Shown: positions 48,901-53,423 of the stretch, piece after piece
How the letters are laid out: each line of letters starts with the position of its first letter
Numbering within the stretch: the stretch's first letter is position 1
DNA from: Himantopus leucocephalus
Taxonomy: Eukaryota; Chordata; Aves; Charadriiformes; Recurvirostridae
Direction: 5' to 3'
DNA length: 64,000 nt
Assembly: GCA_003993805.1 (NCBI GenBank)
Contig: RSEF01000005.1
Coordinates: forward strand, 36,963,475-37,027,474
The notes under the pieces: generated by a model
The model's input: only the letters and a program-made list of their open reading frames with translations
Database searches by the model: none
Told to the model about the DNA's origin: nothing
Position numbers and translations under genes: made by a program

Positions 48901-51113
48901 TGGAAGTGTACATGAATGTGTATTTTAGAGCTGCCTGAAAGACAGCAGTCCCATTTCATGATTATTTGTATCATTTAAGATTTTTTGTTGGTACTGAACA
49001 GAAACAAATGCTGTTCAGTCATACTCCTGAAAGCAAAATCTGTCAAAATACCCGTTTAAGAGCAAAACCAGACCTGTTCGGGCATCAAGATTTAAAAAAC
49101 TGGCCTGAAATGTGGGAAGATGCAAGCTCAAGAGCCTCCTCAGTGACGAGAAGAGTTTATTACCACAAACCACTCAAAATTAATAAAGATGAGGACTTGA
49201 ACCAGGATTACCATCTTCCCAATTAGCGTGTGACCGCCAGCTAAGGACTGTTAGAATCTGCTTCTGTTACTTCCTGCTGAAACAACACAGTTGGTAATAT
49301 ACGTGAAATAAAATCATTTTGTCGAGGCTTAGGTTCCTATTTTGCTCTTTACTAAGTAAGTTTTACCTAACTAATATGGGAAAATGCAAAATAATTTAAC
49401 AGTGGAACAGATTTCTCAAGCCTGTGCTTGAACTTTGAGGAACCATGAGATTATTAGCCCATCGCTGGAAATAAACTAATTTTCACTTCCAAAATGCTAA
49501 CATAGTACTTTGGCAGCCTTTTCGCTGTCAAGCTAATACTGTTAAACCATTCACCACAAACTAGGTTTGTTATGCATCCGATTGAAATCAACATATCATC
49601 TTGTTTCAGAATCCCTTTACAAAAAAAATGCTGGTTTTAACAGCATCACCATTATATGGAAATGAAGTACAGACAGAAGTTTTCAGACTCGGAACAGAAC
49701 AGAAACAGTAAACATGTTGTTCCTATTGTTAGAGCAGTGCCCAGTTATTTTAAGGGATAGGGTTTGCTCAAGGAAGGTTGTTACCTTCCCCAAGCCATTC
49801 CTGGATACATCAAAGAACTAAGCATTCTAGTGAGTGGAAATGTGTAAAATATCCCATTTTTTTCCCCACTTTCTTTCTGCCTCTGGTCTCTCATTTTCCA
49901 CTTCAGTTTAATTACAGGGCTTTTTCTCTGATGGAACAACTATTCTTTTTCCAGCCAAAAGTGTAGGACTTACACATCATTAAAATTAGGGTTTTTTGGT
50001 ATACGATTAGTTTAAGCCACTTCTGCTACTCTGTTAAACACTTGATTTCTTCCTGGCTTTTCTTTTTTTAGGGTAAACAAGGCAAACACGTCCTGTATGG
50101 CTGCAGTGAACTTTTTAATGCTACACAGTTTATAAAACAGGTAGGTACCTTCGATAACCTCTGCAATATTTATCACTTCTGTAACTGTGTTTTGACTTAC
50201 TTACCTTTACATCTCTCCACAGACCTAAAAAAAATATTGAAAGATTAATACAAGTTACTGTTATCTCTTTTCCCCTTGATTGAAATGGGGGTTTGGAGTC
50301 ATTATTTTTAATTAACTTTTGAAGGCCTGTATTGTCAATGTGAGTTCACAGGCAGTGCAGCTGAACAAGTTCATAATAATTGCTTTAACATAAATCCTAA
50401 TGAAAAAAAAATTACTGTGTTCTTGGTACTTCCCACAAACAGCCTGTCTTTCCAGGCTATTCTAGGGACTTCTACAAGTTAAAAACTGCTATTCAACTAT
50501 GATCTTGAAACCTTTGTCCTAAATTTTGCGATTTACAGATACTGGCCTAGTGGGAGCTTGAGGTTGTCCATACCTGTATTAAAATCAATCTTTTAATGCT
50601 GTTAAAAACATTATCATTGCCATCACTTCTCTATGCCTCATTCCAATACAAATGCAAAATAAACATTATTCACAGTGGTCAGCAAATAATAGCCCTTCAG
50701 GAGCTGTCACCACCTATGGTTTTACTTCCTACTAAGATGAGAATTATTGTAGAGTTATTCAACGCTACATGGTAAAGGACTAGATTTATTCTTGCTGCTC
50801 TTGAAAGAGACAAATCATACTTAGGAGCTTATAACTCTTTGGTGAGCTTAATTAACTTTTTTGTTGGCTTGACTGTGTATGCTGCACTTGTACCACCAAA
50901 ATTTATTCAAATCTTAAGATGCAAAGCTCAGAGGGTATGCGTTAAATATCCTGTTACCACCATACTTTCGGCCATAAGAAACAACCAAAGCTTATAGGAC
51001 ACAGAAGCACTTACTGTATGAACTGGGGATTAGTTTGGCTGAAAGACTGAGATTAGCACCCTAATGGTTTTCTGTCTCTTCATGTTTAGCTGTCCCAACT
51101 CGGCCAGAAATAA
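925..51113 (+). CDS. SCFD1: SCFD1 (Sly1 orthologue), Sec1/Munc18-family vesicle-fusion protein, exons 2-25
   Basis: Twenty-four exons encode all but the first ~20 residues of an SM (Sec1/Munc18) protein recognisable as SCFD1/Sly1. Family knowledge: Sly1 binds the N-peptide of syntaxin-5 and the matching SNAREs and promotes SNARE assembly for ER-Golgi and intra-Golgi membrane fusion; it is cytosolic and peripheral on ER/Golgi membranes. Seen here: the N-terminal Sec1 opening (VLIYDRFGQDIISPLL), the SM hallmark RPLLVLVDRNIDLATPLHHT, and the C-terminal AIVFVVGGGNYIEYQNLV strand-turn that closes domain 2. There is no signal peptide or membrane segment. All 24 junctions are GT..AG and phase-consistent, with no internal stop or frameshift; the coding sum is 1,868 nt. 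Numbering below assumes a 20-codon exon 1, which gives 642 residues, the usual length. Exon 1 and the promoter lie upstream of the window. Confidence 0.98.
1845..1933 (+). CDS. SCFD1: SCFD1 exon 3
   Basis: 89 nt after ATTTCAG; about residues 45-74, ending with a split leucine. It carries the SM-family opening strand and helix (VLIYDRFGQDIISPLLSVKE), part of the domain 1 fold that in the family contacts syntaxin. Donor GTAAGT. Confidence 0.98.
2951..3041 (+). CDS. SCFD1: SCFD1 exon 4
   Basis: 91 nt after CCTTTCAG; about residues 74-104. It encodes LLLHSDRDAIPDVPAVYFVM followed by PTEENIDRMCQ, a strongly conserved strand-helix unit of SM domain 1. Donor GTAGGT. Confidence 0.98.
3305..3520 (+). 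mobile_element. CR1 LINE 3'-end fragment in intron 4
   Basis: Degenerate CR1 3' region in sense orientation. Recognisable CR1 blocks appear in order: the 'aaacataagaaaaa' stretch, the 'ggaacagattgcctggagagg' stretch, 'gagtctccatccatggaga', and the tail 'ggggttggactagg'. A 149-codon open frame running into this stretch is simple readthrough, not a gene. The terminal octamer repeats are not preserved. Confidence 0.85.
3865..3987 (+). CDS. SCFD1: SCFD1 exon 5
   Basis: 123 nt in phase 0 on both sides; about residues 105-145, beginning DLRNQLYESYYLNFISAISR and ending NAVTQVAK. It is the rest of domain 1. The IGAN segment varies between species as I recall the family; the rest is near-invariant. 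Acceptor CCTTTTAG, donor GTAAGA. Confidence 0.98.
4854..4953. other. Assembly gap, 100 N
   Basis: Exactly 100 unknown bases in intron 5, the conventional size for a gap of unknown length. Exons 5 and 6 on either side join in phase, so no coding exon appears to be missing. Confidence 0.99.
4992..5127 (+). repeat. Near-identical 67-bp copies around a single N at 5059 (probable false duplication)
   Basis: The sequence from the T-run through 'gatagg' before the N is repeated immediately after it, essentially unchanged. This is the signature of overlapping contig ends left unmerged. It ends about 50 bp upstream of the exon 6 acceptor and does not touch coding sequence. Confidence 0.85.
5179..5266 (+). 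CDS. SCFD1: SCFD1 exon 6
   Basis: 88 nt after ATTTCTAG; about residues 146-175, beginning VFDQYLNFITLEDDMFVLCN and ending QNKELVSYR plus one base of a split alanine. It forms the domain 1-2 boundary in SM proteins. Donor GTAAGT. Confidence 0.98.
5571..5673 (+). mobile_element. CR1 LINE 3' terminus, relatively young copy, intron 6
   Basis: Sense-strand CR1 3' end: 'gagcaacctg', then 'ttggaactagatgatcttta', then 'ccttccaacccaaac' and the terminal 'tatgattctattt'. The tail is intact and close to the avian consensus. It is 5'-truncated to about 100 bp, as is usual for CR1. Confidence 0.95.
7651..7812 (+). mobile_element. Old CR1 LINE 3'-end fragment, intron 6
   Basis: Strongly diverged sense-strand CR1. 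It keeps 'gaatagattacc', 'gaggactgactagataatca' (CR1 ggactagatgatc), 'ccctcaggctccctctgg' and the end 'tttttctatga'. It is more degraded than the 5,571 copy and therefore older. Confidence 0.7.
8977..9008 (+). repeat. Purine-rich A tract
   Basis: Runs of A interrupted by single Gs, in intron 6. A similar A-rich tract lies at 9905-9950 in intron 7. Simple sequence only. Confidence 0.9.
9486..9575 (+). CDS. SCFD1: SCFD1 exon 7
   Basis: 90 nt after CTTTTAG; about residues 175-205. It encodes INRPDITDTEMETIMDTIVD then SLFCFFVTL, with split codons on both sides. It is the start of domain 2. Donor GTAAGT. The following 1,168-bp intron holds only an A-rich tract near 9905-9950. Confidence 0.98.
10744..10799 (+). 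CDS. SCFD1: SCFD1 exon 8
   Basis: 56 nt; about residues 205-223, GAIPIIRCSRGTAAEMVAV, ending in phase 0 before GTAAGA. The acceptor is TTATTAG followed by GAG; a shift to that GAG is formally possible but GAG acceptors are rarely used. The next intron (978 bp) holds nothing recognisable. Confidence 0.97.
11778..11863 (+). CDS. SCFD1: SCFD1 exon 9
   Basis: 86 nt after a C-rich tract and CCCTTAG; about residues 224-252. It encodes KLDKKLRENLRDARNSLFTG then DTLGAGQF and a split serine. Donor GTATGG. Confidence 0.98.
11864..13658 (+). other. SCFD1: SCFD1 intron 9 (1.8 kb)
   Basis: No repeat or RNA gene is recognised. A 156-codon open frame (12,430-12,900, plus strand) overlaps a 65-codon one (12,897-13,094). 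Neither resembles a known family, so I treat them as chance. Near the 3' end, TACTAAT at 13,634-13,640 is a near-perfect branch-point match with its A 19 nt before the acceptor. Confidence 0.7.
13659..13758 (+). CDS. SCFD1: SCFD1 exon 10 (SM signature exon)
   Basis: 100 nt after CTTTTCAG; about residues 252-285. It carries the most diagnostic motif of the family, RPLLVLVDRNIDLATPLHHT followed by WTYQALVHDVL, the DR-x-D-L core strand and helix leading into domain 3a. Donor GTAAGA. Confidence 0.99.
13759..17235 (+). other. SCFD1: SCFD1 intron 10 (3.5 kb)
   Basis: AT-rich, with no recognisable transposon. The last 340 bp include the single-N duplication at 16,897-17,131 (separate entry) and a T-run before the exon 11 acceptor. 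Open frames here (for example 14,397-14,759) resemble nothing known. Confidence 0.7.
16897..17131 (+). repeat. Two 117-bp near-identical copies around a single N at 17,014 (probable false duplication)
   Basis: The copy at 16,897-17,013 is repeated at 17,015-17,131 with two visible substitutions ('gctgctg' versus 'gctgttg', 'cttacaa' versus 'cttagaa'). Overlapping haplotype contigs that were not merged explain this better than a real tandem repeat. Confidence 0.88.
17236..17375 (+). CDS. SCFD1: SCFD1 exon 11 (lysine-rich linker)
   Basis: 140 nt, the longest exon here; about residues 286-332. It begins DFHLNRVNLEESTGTESSPA, continues into a basic run (PKKKSKK), and ends SYDLTASDKFWQKHKG plus a split serine. 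The Ser/Gly/Pro/Lys-rich middle is the least conserved part of the protein and is probably a surface loop of domain 3a. Donor GTAAGT; the copied block of the next feature starts just 4 nt into the intron. Confidence 0.98.
17380..17587 (+). repeat. Two ~103-bp near-identical copies around a single N at 17,484 (probable false duplication)
   Basis: Begins immediately after the exon 11 donor. The second copy (17,485-17,587) differs from the first at a few bases ('ttctaag'/'ttataag', 'gtttcta'/'gttcgta', 'agttcta'/'agtccta'). No coding base is included, but intron 11 is probably about 100 bp shorter than drawn. Confidence 0.88.
17828..17846 (+). repeat. Perfect 8-bp inverted repeat with 3-nt loop
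   Basis: CATGATCA-tct-TGATCATG, in intron 11 about 67 nt upstream of exon 12. It could form a short hairpin in the pre-mRNA. Its function is unknown and it may be chance. Confidence 0.6.
17914..18004 (+). CDS. SCFD1: SCFD1 exon 12 (weak acceptor)
   Basis: 91 nt; about residues 332-362. It completes the split serine, then PFPEVAESVQQELESYRAQE and DEVKRLKSIM, a helix of domain 3a. The acceptor GCATTAG has almost no pyrimidine tract, and a CAG 13 nt upstream (ending 17,900) would shift frame and reach TAG at once. The protein match fixes the boundary at 17,914. Candidate branch point CCTAAT, A at 17,895. Donor GTAAGT. Confidence 0.96.
18355..18428 (+). CDS. SCFD1: SCFD1 exon 13
   Basis: 74 nt after AACCCAG; about residues 363-387. 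It begins GIEGEDEGAISMLSDNTAKL and ends TSAV plus a split serine. The preceding intron, 350 bp, is the shortest of the gene. Donor GTAAGT. Confidence 0.98.
20197..20275 (+). repeat. Degenerate AT-rich repeat
   Basis: ATTTGRCAGATATT-like units at both ends of a stretch of TATT and ATT repeats. Probably an old simple repeat. Confidence 0.6.
20541..20593 (+). mobile_element. Short CR1 3' tail, intron 13
   Basis: The last ~50 bp of a sense-strand CR1: 'aatctttaaatgtcccttcc', 'aacccaaactgttctatgat', 'tctataa'. Extreme 5' truncation is typical of CR1. It lies about 80 bp before the exon 14 acceptor. Confidence 0.88.
20676..20757 (+). CDS. SCFD1: SCFD1 exon 14
   Basis: 82 nt after CTCTTCAG; about residues 387-414. 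Split serine, then SLPELLEKKRLIDLHTNVAT and AVLEHIK, the paired helices of domain 3a in the SM fold. Ends in phase 0 before GTATGA. Confidence 0.98.
20995..21014 (+). repeat. Poly-T tract (~20)
   Basis: Uninterrupted T run in intron 14. No flanking target-site duplication or element body is visible. Confidence 0.9.
23392..23476 (+). mobile_element. CR1 LINE fragment truncated by the assembly gap
   Basis: Sense-strand CR1 internal 3' region: 'gtgacagggtgaggggtaat', then 'agagggtaggtttagaatag' and 'atattaggaagaaattctt', running directly into the N gap. The 3' terminus is missing, so it probably lies in the gap. Confidence 0.88.
23477..23576. other. Assembly gap, 100 N
   Basis: A second gap of exactly 100 N, again a placeholder length. 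It is bordered on the left by CR1 and on the right by a T run, both of which hinder short-read assembly. Confidence 0.99.
26096..26119 (+). repeat. Poly-T tract (24)
   Basis: 24 consecutive T in intron 14. It could mark the tail of an antisense retroposed insert, but no body or target-site duplication is recognisable. Confidence 0.9.
26809..26880 (+). ncRNA. Possible degraded U4 snRNA-like stretch (weak)
   Basis: CTGGCAGTATC at 26,809 resembles the start of U4 snRNA (GTGGCAGTATCGTAG), and further on come CCAACGAG (U4 CCAATGAG) and GCTGAAACACTTCC (U4 GCTAATTGAAAACTTTTCC) in the same order. The spacing is not kept, and the 3' stem and Sm site are not visible. It is at best a dead pseudogene and may be coincidence. 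Confidence 0.2.
27622..27645 (+). repeat. 12-bp tandem duplication
   Basis: Two perfect adjacent copies of CTTGCATTTTCA, about 210 bp upstream of exon 15. Confidence 0.85.
27858..27954 (+). CDS. SCFD1: SCFD1 exon 15
   Basis: 97 nt after CTTAAACAG; about residues 415-447. It encodes SRKLDVYFEYEEKIMSKSTL then DKSLLDMISDPD and the first base of a split alanine. The frame stays open past the donor GTGAGT for about 40 codons, but the protein match ends at the donor. Confidence 0.98.
27955..31809 (+). other. SCFD1: SCFD1 intron 15 (3.9 kb)
   Basis: No transposon or RNA gene recognised. It contains a short direct repeat (AAGTCAGTTACA, two copies near 30,551-30,585) and a T-run beginning about 20 nt before the exon 16 acceptor. 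Several short open frames are unremarkable. Confidence 0.7.
31807..31812 (+). promoter_or_regulatory. SCFD1: NAGNAG tandem splice acceptor (CAGCAG)
   Basis: The exon 16 acceptor has two consecutive CAGs. The first gives the conserved PDAGTPEDK; the second would give PDGTPEDK, removing one alanine (about residue 447) without changing frame. CAGCAG is the configuration most often spliced both ways in vertebrates. Confidence 0.8.
31810..31880 (+). CDS. SCFD1: SCFD1 exon 16
   Basis: 71 nt; about residues 447-470. It begins with the second and third bases of alanine, then GTPEDKMRLFLIYYISSAQA and PSE, ending in phase 0 before GTATGT. A DKxRLxLIYYI helix is typical of SM domain 3. The start uses the upstream CAG of the tandem acceptor because it matches the conserved protein. 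Confidence 0.97.
32808..32887 (+). CDS. SCFD1: SCFD1 exon 17
   Basis: 80 nt after AATTTCAG; about residues 471-497. IDLEQYKKALMDAGCNLAPL then SYIKQW and a split lysine. Donor GTAAGT. The preceding 927-bp intron shows nothing recognisable. Confidence 0.98.
33464..33526 (+). CDS. SCFD1: SCFD1 exon 18
   Basis: 63 nt after TTTCACAG; about residues 497-518, AFTKMASAPTSYGNTTPKPL flanked by split codons. The Ser/Thr/Pro-rich end probably begins the mobile loop characteristic of Sly1 proteins (inference from position). Donor GTATGC. Confidence 0.97.
34569..34644 (+). CDS. SCFD1: SCFD1 exon 19
   Basis: 76 nt after GTTTTCAG; about residues 518-543, LFSRVMNTGSQFVMEGVKNL then VLKQQ. The alternating hydrophobic and polar pattern suggests an amphipathic helix. 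In Sly1 family members the loop in this region is described as regulatory and membrane-contacting; assigning it here is inference. Donor GTAAGT. Confidence 0.98.
34645..36858 (+). other. SCFD1: SCFD1 intron 19 (2.2 kb)
   Basis: AT-rich with short A-runs (for example near 34,948-34,957) and a CAA-rich patch near 35,230. No mobile element or RNA gene recognised. Confidence 0.7.
36859..36912 (+). CDS. SCFD1: SCFD1 exon 20
   Basis: 54 nt, a symmetric phase-0 exon; about residues 544-561, NLPVTRILDNLMEMKSNP. Acceptor TTTTACAG, donor GTGAGT. Because it is symmetric, skipping would delete 18 residues without a frameshift. Confidence 0.97.
36913..41703 (+). other. SCFD1: SCFD1 intron 20 (4.8 kb)
   Basis: AT-rich. 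Contains the single-N duplication at 38,717-38,920 (separate entry). No exon, RNA gene or transposon recognised; open frames such as 38,994-39,275 (minus) and 39,107-39,319 (plus) resemble nothing known. Confidence 0.7.
38717..38920 (+). repeat. Two ~100-bp near-identical copies around a single N at 38,817 (probable false duplication)
   Basis: The copies differ by a 2-nt indel ('acaacag' versus 'acaacacag') and a few transitions ('tatggt'/'tatagt', 'accatag'/'accacag', 'acacgta'/'acacata'). That is haplotype-level divergence, arguing for unmerged alleles. Confidence 0.88.
41704..41756 (+). CDS. SCFD1: SCFD1 exon 21
   Basis: 53 nt; about residues 562-579, ETDDYRYFDPKMLRGSD plus a split serine, a conserved DDYRYFDPK segment. 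The acceptor is AATAG followed by GAG. Donor GTGAGT. Confidence 0.97.
41965..42015 (+). repeat. Inverted repeat, 15-bp arms with one mismatch, 21-nt loop
   Basis: TTCCAGTGACTGAAC at 41,965-41,979 and GTTCAGTCACAGGAA at 42,001-42,015 pair at 14 of 15 positions. A transcript through intron 21 could fold here. The stem is shorter than a usual microRNA precursor and no flanking element is recognised. Confidence 0.75.
44019..44045 (+). repeat. (GT)n-(TA)n-(CT)n compound microsatellite
   Basis: GT repeat followed by TATATAT and CTCTCTC, in intron 21. A candidate polymorphic marker. Confidence 0.9.
44485..44518 (+). CDS. SCFD1: SCFD1 exon 22 (34-nt small exon)
   Basis: 34 nt, completing a split serine and encoding SVPRNKNPFQE (about residues 579-590). 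It is the smallest internal exon, set between introns of 2.7 and 1.3 kb. Acceptor TTTATAG, donor GTAAGT. Skipping it would shift frame. No repeat is recognised in the following intron. Confidence 0.96.
45788..45853 (+). CDS. SCFD1: SCFD1 exon 23
   Basis: 66 nt, symmetric phase 0; about residues 591-612, AIVFVVGGGNYIEYQNLVDY then IK. This is the conserved C-terminal SM element (hydrophobic strand, GG turn, then E at the helix start) that packs into domain 2. Acceptor CCTTTTAG, donor GTATGT. Confidence 0.98.
47446..47476 (+). repeat. TATG/TATA-rich simple repeat
   Basis: Short imperfect (TATG)n mixed with (TA)n in intron 23. Confidence 0.8.
47904..48210 (+). repeat. Repeated ~140-bp block joined by single Ns at 47,925 and 48,069 (probable false duplication)
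   Basis: A ~21-bp end (47,904-47,924) and a copy of ~143 bp (47,926-48,068) are each followed by N and then the same sequence again (48,070-48,210). The long copies differ by a 3-nt indel inside a small hairpin (CATCTGTT..AACAGATG) and by 'caatcgg'/'cgatcgg'. Three contig ends appear stacked. Confidence 0.88.
50072..50140 (+). CDS. SCFD1: SCFD1 exon 24
   Basis: 69 nt, symmetric phase 0; about residues 613-635, GKQGKHVLYGCSELFNATQF then IKQ. The acceptor has a strong T-rich tract; donor GTAGGT. It is the near-C-terminal strand and helix of the Sec1 fold. Confidence 0.98.
51090..51113 (+). CDS. SCFD1: SCFD1 exon 25, coding part and stop codon
   Basis: After ATGTTTAG: LSQLGQK then TAA at 51,111-51,113. 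This matches the usual short C-terminal tail of SCFD1. The rest of the exon is 3' untranslated region. Confidence 0.96.
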   Translation: MSQLGQK

Positions 51114-51310
51114 GACTGAAACACCATTACCTGGATGGCAACGTGACAACAAAGAATTGTTACAACATTCAGATATCTTCATATCTATAATTTTGTCATT
51201 ATATTAAAACTTAAATCTGTTTCATTAATAGAATAACTTTTTAAAAAAACGTGTAATTAATACAGTGTATATCAACATTTGGGAAATAAACCTTAAAACC
51301 TGCTATATTT
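51114..51310 (+). other. SCFD1: SCFD1 3' untranslated region
   Basis: About 180-200 nt from the stop codon to the predicted cleavage region. A longer form cannot be excluded because further AATAAA-like words occur downstream (for example near 52,494). Confidence 0.75.
51285..51290 (+). terminator. SCFD1: SCFD1 polyadenylation signal AATAAA
   Basis: Canonical AATAAA 172 nt after the stop codon, followed within about 20 nt by a T/G-rich element ('tttttggtgggggt', from about 51,308), which places cleavage near 51,300-51,310. A weaker ATTAAA lies at 51,203-51,208. Confidence 0.85.
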
Positions 51311-51847
51311 TTGGTGGGGGTCAGTTTCACATTATTACATTTTTAGCTAAGTTGTATGACAGAGCTGGCTGAAAAGCACAGCATTTTCAAGTTCTTGTAT
51401 ATAGTTTCCGTTACAGTTAACAAAGCAATAGCTTGAAGAAAAGGTCAAGTCTGTCTTTAGGAGAAGTGTTCTTCTTGAAAGCCAGACTGTCTTTATTTAA
51501 CCAAATTGAAAAGGACAAAACGGCCTGTGAGGACCACAGACAAACAGCCTCAGTGCAAGAGAACTAGTACTTCTAGTTCTTACCCTTTTGTTTTACCAAA
51601 GTCATTAATACTTTTGTTTAGATTTGTGCAGTCTTTGTTTGATGGTCCAACGATGTACCTTCAGTACAAGTTTCTGATACAATAATTTAGCTTTCCTCTT
51701 AAGGTTAAGAGGAAATCGCTTACCTACACCATCACAGTTTAAAACGTTAAAACGGTGAAATCTTTAATAATTTCATTCTGCGCTTTTTATTGTAACTGCT
51801 TTGACTGTTACGTTTGGGCAGAAACCCAGTCATACTCAGAGAACAAC

Positions 51848-51968
51848 TCTGAACTGTTTTATAAGCACCCATTTAAAATACACTTTTTAACAATTGCGTT
51901 AGGTAGGNTCTGAACTGTTTTATAAGCACACATTTAAAATACACTTTTTAACAATTGCGTTAGGTAGG
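51848..51968 (+). repeat. Two 60-bp near-identical copies around a single N at 51,908 (probable false duplication)
   Basis: 51,848-51,907 and 51,909-51,968 differ at one visible base ('cacccat' versus 'cacacat'). Same artefact type as the intronic cases. Confidence 0.88.
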
Positions 51969-53400
51969 GGCAGTTTAGTAGTTCAAAGACTCTCATGATA
52001 TAATTAAGTTTTGCCAGTAATGATAGCTCTGGAGGGCACGTACAGGAATTAAAAGAAGGTAACAAAATTTCTTTATAGATACACGTCTCTGCCTCTAGAA
52101 ATGTCCCCTCTGGAAGCAGCACTGCTACTGGTGAAGCAGTAATACGTCTTCAAAATGAGGCCTTACATATCCAAAAAGTGAGAACAACACACTTACCTTG
52201 GGTTTATTAACAAAAATGAGTTCGTAAGAATCACTGACTTACAGGAATTTTTTCAGCAGTGTTTTTTGCACTATTCTTCAATGCTGATTGTTAATTTTGC
52301 TCTAAAGGCAATACTTTTTCCCCAGCTAGATTTTTTCAGCACATCTATACAAGAAATGCATTGGAAGTGTCACAGTAAAAATATGCATAATCTAGACCAT
52401 GTTGTCAGAAAGTAATGATGTTATTTAATTATCTCAGATTAGTGTTGTAAGCTACTCCATACCACTTCTATAAGCTTCTAACTATGCCAAGTCAATAAAT
52501 ATATTTATGGTGGTGTTAATTATAGTTGTTGTATGTGAGCGCTCTCCCATCAAGTTCAATCAGCAAGGACTCACTGGGTCAAATGCAGTTTGTTATTCTA
52601 ATTCCCTGTATATATTATATTTGTTTTAGGAAAAGCAAGGTCAGAGGGCATTTGGAAAAGAAAATGACTTTTAAGGTGTTTATTGCTTCCTGTGGGCATT
52701 TGTTCCAGGAGCTTGAAATAATCCATCCCCAAGAAAACTGTGCTTCCTATGCAAAGAGTTTTAACCTTGCAGCTGATAACCAACATCTGAAAAATCTGCT
52801 GACGGCTTTTTGTCCAGCTCTTGTGGCAGCCTGTGATTCGATGGACCCTGCTCATTTAAACCAGGAGCACTCTTAAATCACAGCGCACACAATTTGCTGT
52901 TGCAGTGAACTGTGTAAAGATAACAGACATTACTTTTGTGGCTGTGTTCAAAAACTTAAAGTGCAGCCTTTACACCTCCTCAGGAGACATGTTGTGCAAG
53001 CACGCACTGGTCAGTTCAGGGTTTGTTTTAAAAAATGAATGAATACTATTTTAGTACTTCAAACCTTCTTCTCTCTCCTCTCCAAACTAGTTTTCCGATT
53101 TTGTTGTATTAGTAATCTTAAAGCTCCCTGTTACTGTTAAAATCTCAGATTTACCACTCTACATCTTTGTACCAGCGTACACATCTGACACAACCCGAGT
53201 TACGACATGCCAGTTTCTGTTCTGTGGCCCTTTTCCCAAAATGCCTCTTGTGGAATTAGGAACATAGAAGGTTGTACAAGAAGTCTCCTTGGTTAATCTA
53301 GCAGCAAACGACATTAGAAGTAAGCTGCTCTTCGGCAAGCTTGTTCCATTTATGGCCAGTCGCTATGCCCTTCACATCCTCAAAGGTCCCTCAAAGGTCT

Positions 53401-53423
53401 GGGCTTAAAAGNGGGCTTAAAAG
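53401..53423 (+). repeat. 11-bp copies around a single N at 53,412
   Basis: GGGCTTAAAAG occurs on both sides of the N: a minimal unmerged contig overlap. Confidence 0.75.

Larger units (their letters stand above)
45854..50071 (+). other. SCFD1: SCFD1 intron 23 (4.2 kb)
   Basis: Holds a TATG/TA-rich repeat (47,446-47,476) and the double single-N duplication at 47,904-48,210. No exon or RNA gene recognised. Open frames around 47,385-47,818 lie on both strands over the same bases and look like chance. Confidence 0.7.

Noticed and set aside
52526..52876. Plus-strand 116-codon frame 1.4 kb after the SCFD1 stop
   Set aside because: No homology recognised and it lies beyond a good poly(A) signal. 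It could be in an extended 3' UTR but nothing supports coding.
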